Origin: an uncultured Acinetobacter sp. | Lineage (GTDB): Bacteria > Cyanobacteriota > Vampirovibrionia > Gastranaerophilales > Gastranaerophilaceae | Assembly: GCA_947306495.1 (NCBI GenBank) | Contig: CAMZGT010000017.1 | Coordinates: 1 to 33,328, forward strand | Direction: 5' to 3' | Length of the DNA stretch: 33,328 nucleotides | Shown here: positions 30,077 to 33,328 of the stretch, in pieces | How the letters are laid out: every line of letters begins with the position of its first letter | Position numbering within the stretch: position 1 is the first letter of the stretch | The notes under the pieces: generated by a model | Databases searched by the model: none | What the model saw: the letters and a program-made list of their open reading frames with translations, nothing else | What the model was told of the DNA's origin: nothing | Made by a program: the position numbers and the translations under genes

Positions 30077-31222
30077 ATGCAGAAAAAATATATAATAGCA
30101 ATAGCAGTTGTTTTAGTATTAGCAGGAATTTTATTTTTTGCTAAAAACGGTTCTGTTAAATATATTACAAAAGAAGTTTCCAGAGGAACAATTACACAGT
30201 ATGTAGAGGCTTCAGGCACAATCAAACCAATCAATACTATAGCTGTTGGGACTCAAGTATCTGGAACAGTTGCTAAGATTTATGTAGACTATAATTCTCA
30301 AGTGAAGGCAGGACAATTACTAGCAGAACTTGATCCGAGTCTTTTTCAGGCAAATGTTGATCAATCAATAGCAAAATTAAGTAATGCTCAGGCAGCTTAT
30401 TCTAAGGCACAAGCAAATTTAGCTTATAAAAAGAACAACTACCTAAGATACCAGCATTTATACCAAAAGAACTATGTTTCCAAAGATGATGTAGAACTTG
30501 CACGTTCAAATTATCTTGCAGCAGAAGCTGATGTTGCTGCAGCAAGAGCTGAAATGAGTGCGTCACAAGCTTCTTTAAATAACAATTTAACAAATTTAGG
30601 TTATTCAAAAATAACTTCGCCAGTAGACGGAACTGTTATATCAAGGGCGGTTGATGTAGGACAGACTGTAGCTGCAAGTTTTAATACTCCTACACTTTTT
30701 GAGGTTGCTCAAGATTTGACTCAAATGCAAATAGAAACAAGTGTTTCTGAAGCAGATATCGGAAAAATTAAAGTCGGACAAAAAGCTGAATACACACTGG
30801 ACGGATATCAAGACAAAACGTTTGAAGGTACAGTTACTCAAGTAAGGCTTGCCTCAACAACAACAAATAATGTTGTAACTTATACAGTTATTGTGTCAGT
30901 TGATAACAAAGACGGGTTTGCAATTCCCGGCATGAGTGCAAATGTTTCTATTATATCAGGGCAGGTAAAAGATGTACTTTGTGTTGATAATAAAGCACTT
31001 AAATTTACTCCGCCGGATAACACTGAAAAATTCGAAAATCAAGGAGTTTGGTTAATGACAAAATCAGGGCCAAAAAGGTATAATGTAGAGCTTGGGCTTT
31101 CGGATGACAATAAAACTCAAATTATATCAAAAGAAATTAAAGAAAAAGATAAAGTTATTGTAAGTGCAATAACAGGGGCTAAAAAGAAACAAACAAATAC
31201 AATGCGTAGACCGCCAATGTAG
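30077..31222 (+). CDS. macA: MacA-like periplasmic adaptor
   Basis: A 381-aa membrane-fusion protein. An N-terminal anchor (residues 4-22) is followed by a lipoyl half (GTIKPINTIAVGTQVSGTVA), a helical hairpin (about 85-170, Ala/Gln/Asn-rich), the second lipoyl half (NLGYSKITSPVDGTVISRAV), beta-barrel and membrane-proximal domains. The start is supported by GGGGG before ATG, 9 bp after the channel gene. It links the ABC transporter to the outer-membrane channel. Confidence 0.92.
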   Translation: MQKKYIIAIAVVLVLAGILFFAKNGSVKYITKEVSRGTITQYVEASGTIKPINTIAVGTQVSGTVAKIYVDYNSQVKAGQLLAELDPSLFQANVDQSIAKLSNAQAAYSKAQANLAYKKNNYLRYQHLYQKNYVSKDDVELARSNYLAAEADVAAARAEMSASQASLNNNLTNLGYSKITSPVDGTVISRAVDVGQTVAASFNTPTLFEVAQDLTQMQIETSVSEADIGKIKVGQKAEYTLDGYQDKTFEGTVTQVRLASTTTNNVVTYTVIVSVDNKDGFAIPGMSANVSIISGQVKDVLCVDNKALKFTPPDNTEKFENQGVWLMTKSGPKRYNVELGLSDDNKTQIISKEIKEKDKVIVSAITGAKKKQTNTMRRPPM

Positions 31223-31236
31223 GGATCGTTATAAAA

Positions 31237-31953
31237 ATGACATTAATTGAAGTAAAGCACGCAAAAAAGATGTATAAAATGGGGGATGAAGAATTTTATG
31301 CCCTGAACGACGTGTCTTTTTCTATAGAGGAAGGTGAGTTTGTTGCAATTATGGGAACGTCCGGCTCAGGAAAATCAACCTGCATGAATATGTTAGGGAC
31401 TCTTGATAAACCGACAAGCGGCGAATATTATTTTGACGGAGCAGATGTATTTTCTATGACGCCTGACGAACTTTCATATATAAGAAACACAAAAATAGGA
31501 TTCGTGTTTCAAGGTTTTAATCTGATATCCCGCACTTCTGCACTTGATAATGTCTGTATCCCTATGATTTATAAAGGTATTCCTGAAACCGAGCGATTAA
31601 AAAAAGCAAGAGAAGCATTAAAAATTGTGGGATTGGAAGATAAAGAAAACAATATGCCGTCCCAAATGTCAGGAGGACAACAACAAAGAGTAGCAATAGC
31701 ACGTGCAATAGTAAACGATGCACCTCTGATTCTGGCAGATGAGCCGACAGGTAATTTAGATACCAAAACAAGTATTGATGTAATGGAATTTTTTGTTAAT
31801 CTCAATGAAAAATTTGGAAAAACTGTTGTTCTTGTAACTCATGAGCCTGACATTGCAGAATATACAAAGCGAATAATTAAGTTTAAAGACGGACAAATTG
31901 TATCAGACCTGTCTAAAGAAGAATGGTTAAAACAGCGGAATCGAGAAACATGA
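31237..31953 (+). CDS. macB: MacB/LolD-type ABC transporter ATPase
   Basis: A 238-aa ATPase subunit. Walker [10 protein letters not shown] (40-48), Q-loop FQGFNLI, signature [10 protein letters not shown] (144-153), Walker [10 protein letters not shown] (164-172) and the H-loop VTHEPD are all present. It powers efflux via the separate permease encoded next. In E. coli MacB the two parts are fused; here they are separate genes, as in many other bacteria. Confidence 0.95.
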   Translation: MTLIEVKHAKKMYKMGDEEFYALNDVSFSIEEGEFVAIMGTSGSGKSTCMNMLGTLDKPTSGEYYFDGADVFSMTPDELSYIRNTKIGFVFQGFNLISRTSALDNVCIPMIYKGIPETERLKKAREALKIVGLEDKENNMPSQMSGGQQQRVAIARAIVNDAPLILADEPTGNLDTKTSIDVMEFFVNLNEKFGKTVVLVTHEPDIAEYTKRIIKFKDGQIVSDLSKEEWLKQRNRET

Positions 31954-33176
31954 TAGATTTTAAATCAACATTAATAATAGCAATTAAATCTTTAAGAATT
32001 AATAAAATGCGCTCAGCATTGACAAGTCTCGGTATTATTATAGGTGTAGGCGCAGTGATTGTTATGCTTGCAATCGGTTCAGGAGCAAACAAAACCGTTC
32101 AAGCAAACATGGAATCTATGGGTTCCAATATATTAACAATTCGTTCTGCGAGTGCAAAATCAGGCGGAGTTTCAATGGGAATGGGTTCTAAACCAACACT
32201 TAGTATTAAAGACGCAGAAGCTATAAGAAAAAATGCCAGAGGTATTGATGCGGTTGCTCCGCTTATGAATTCTTCAAAGCAGGTAATGTATGGAAGCCAA
32301 AACTGGCAAACTTCGATATACGGCATAACAAACTCATATTTGTATATTAAAAACTACGAAATCAAAGACGGTCGAGTATTTACAAAAGATGACGATAATA
32401 ACGCTGCAAAAGTGGCAATAATAGGCACTACTGTTGAAACAGAATTGTTTGGTGATATAAACTCTATTGGCAAAACAATACGTGTAGGCAATCTTCCGTT
32501 TAAAGTTATCGGAACACTTGTTTCTAAAGGTACAGTTGGTCCGATGGATCAGGATGATTTGATATTTATCCCGCTTACAACCGCACAAAGGAAAGTTTTC
32601 GGTACTGACTTTCCGGGGTCGGTAAGTCAAATTATTGCAAAAGCTGAATCTGTTGAAAGTTCAAATCTTGCACAAAACGATATTGAAGAAATCTTAAGGG
32701 CAAGGCATAACCTTGGTAAAATGCAGGAAAATGACTTTGAAATCAGAAATAGTGCAGAATTTCAAGAAAAAATGAAATCTACCGTCAGAACATTCGCAAT
32801 TCTGTTGGCATCTATAGCTTCTGTTTCACTTATTGTAGGCGGAATCGGAATTATGAATATCATGCTTGTATCCGTAACTGAACGAACAAAAGAAATAGGT
32901 ATCCGCATGGCAATAGGAGCAAGAGCTAGTGATATTCGGTTACAGTTTTTGATTGAAGCATTAGTATTGTCACTTATTGGCGGACTTATCGGAGTCGCTG
33001 CCGGTATAATAATTGCTCTTATAGTCGGTAAATTATTCGGAACGGCAATAGTGATATCTGTTGTGCCGATTTTAATATCTTTCGGCTTTTCAGGCATAGT
33101 TGGGATAGGCTTTGGGTATTATCCTGCTTACAAAGCGTCTTTGCTTAATCCAATAGATGCACTAAGGTATGAATGA
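31950..33176 (+). CDS. macB: MacB-type ABC transporter permease
   Basis: A 408-aa permease with the MacB topology. TM1 is near residue 20-45 (SALTSLGIIIGVGAVIVMLA), a periplasmic domain of about 220 residues follows (50-270), then three TM segments at the C-terminus, with TERTKEIGIRMAIGARASDI between TM2 and TM3. ATG 31950 overlaps the ATPase stop as ATGA, so the pair is translationally coupled. The substrate (peptide, macrolide, lipoprotein or other) cannot be read from the sequence. Confidence 0.93.
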   Translation: MIDFKSTLIIAIKSLRINKMRSALTSLGIIIGVGAVIVMLAIGSGANKTVQANMESMGSNILTIRSASAKSGGVSMGMGSKPTLSIKDAEAIRKNARGIDAVAPLMNSSKQVMYGSQNWQTSIYGITNSYLYIKNYEIKDGRVFTKDDDNNAAKVAIIGTTVETELFGDINSIGKTIRVGNLPFKVIGTLVSKGTVGPMDQDDLIFIPLTTAQRKVFGTDFPGSVSQIIAKAESVESSNLAQNDIEEILRARHNLGKMQENDFEIRNSAEFQEKMKSTVRTFAILLASIASVSLIVGGIGIMNIMLVSVTERTKEIGIRMAIGARASDIRLQFLIEALVLSLIGGLIGVAAGIIIALIVGKLFGTAIVISVVPILISFGFSGIVGIGFGYYPAYKASLLNPIDALRYE

Positions 33177-33328
33177 TGCCAAGTTTGTATTTGCACGCTA
33201 AGTGTCCACTGTTATCCTGAGGGAAAGCATCAATTTTATGACCGTATGATCTCATATAATTTTAGCATTTTTTCCAGAAAGAGCTCATAAAACTTTTACA
33301 TTTATGTTCAGGAACTGAAATTGTTAAG

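Noticed and set aside
28373-33176. Antibiotic resistance cassette
   Set aside because: The TolC/MacA/MacB set is a general efflux operon in many diderms. Nothing here shows macrolide specificity or mobility.
33262-33327. C-terminal end of a minus-strand gene entering from the right edge
   Set aside because: A short open frame (ending SFMSSFWKKC) reaches the edge, but 21 codons are too few to judge. The sequence 33177-33328 otherwise shows no feature.

Overview
The window is AT-rich bacterial DNA. The organism is most likely an uncultured gut bacterium of the Vampirovibrionia/Gastranaerophilales (non-photosynthetic cyanobacterial sister group). This is inferred from the low-GC style, an RNase E/G with a basic C-terminal tail next to rsmI, several small proteins of unknown family, and an outer-membrane efflux operon that implies a diderm envelope. 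The taxonomy is inference; no 16S gene or phylogeny is available here.

Region 1 (389-10708) is an integrated mobile element of about 10.3 kb. Its ends are two copies of a 15-bp core (389-403 and 10694-10708), and each core is fused to one half of the same elongator-type tRNA-Met(CAU) gene on the minus strand. The 3' half is at the left (357-403) and the 5' half at the right (10694-10735). Joining them across the core rebuilds a 74-nt cloverleaf with every stem paired, so the element inserted in the anticodon arm and split the gene. A complete but different tRNA-Met(CAU) lies just inside the right end (10575-10648) and is well placed to replace the lost one. Between the ends are an EF-hand cargo protein, an XRE regulator divergent from a SLOG-fold protein, a conserved phage/ICE-type small protein, a serine resolvase, small DNA-binding proteins, a probable replication protein with a repeat-rich 690-bp putative origin, a HigBA-like toxin-antitoxin pair, an XRE repressor divergent from an excisionase-like gene, a tyrosine integrase, and an unknown protein. 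No capsid, terminase, relaxase or conjugation genes were seen.

Region 2 (10.8-16.1 kb) is chromosomal. It has a His-rich membrane protein, a CcdA plus membrane-anchored thioredoxin pair (thiol export across the membrane), a stand-alone AAA ATPase facing a formyltransferase/ribF pair, and a small unknown protein.

Region 3 (16.2-20.3 kb) holds RNase E/G with a long structured leader, a small membrane protein, rsmI, a 51-aa ORF, tRNA-Ser(GCU) with a strong terminator, and a 58-aa ORF.

Region 4 (20.4-28.2 kb) is mainly housekeeping: a DUF1858 redox protein, an NfeD/SPFH membrane pair, a secreted protein, a phosphohexomutase, yidC, queA, serS and a small membrane protein whose tail runs into GC-rich hairpins. 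A frameshifted gene remnant lies between the mutase and yidC.

Region 5 (28.4-33.2 kb) is a complete tripartite efflux operon: a TolC-like outer-membrane channel, a MacA-like adaptor, a MacB-type ATPase, and a separate MacB-type permease that overlaps the ATPase by four bases.
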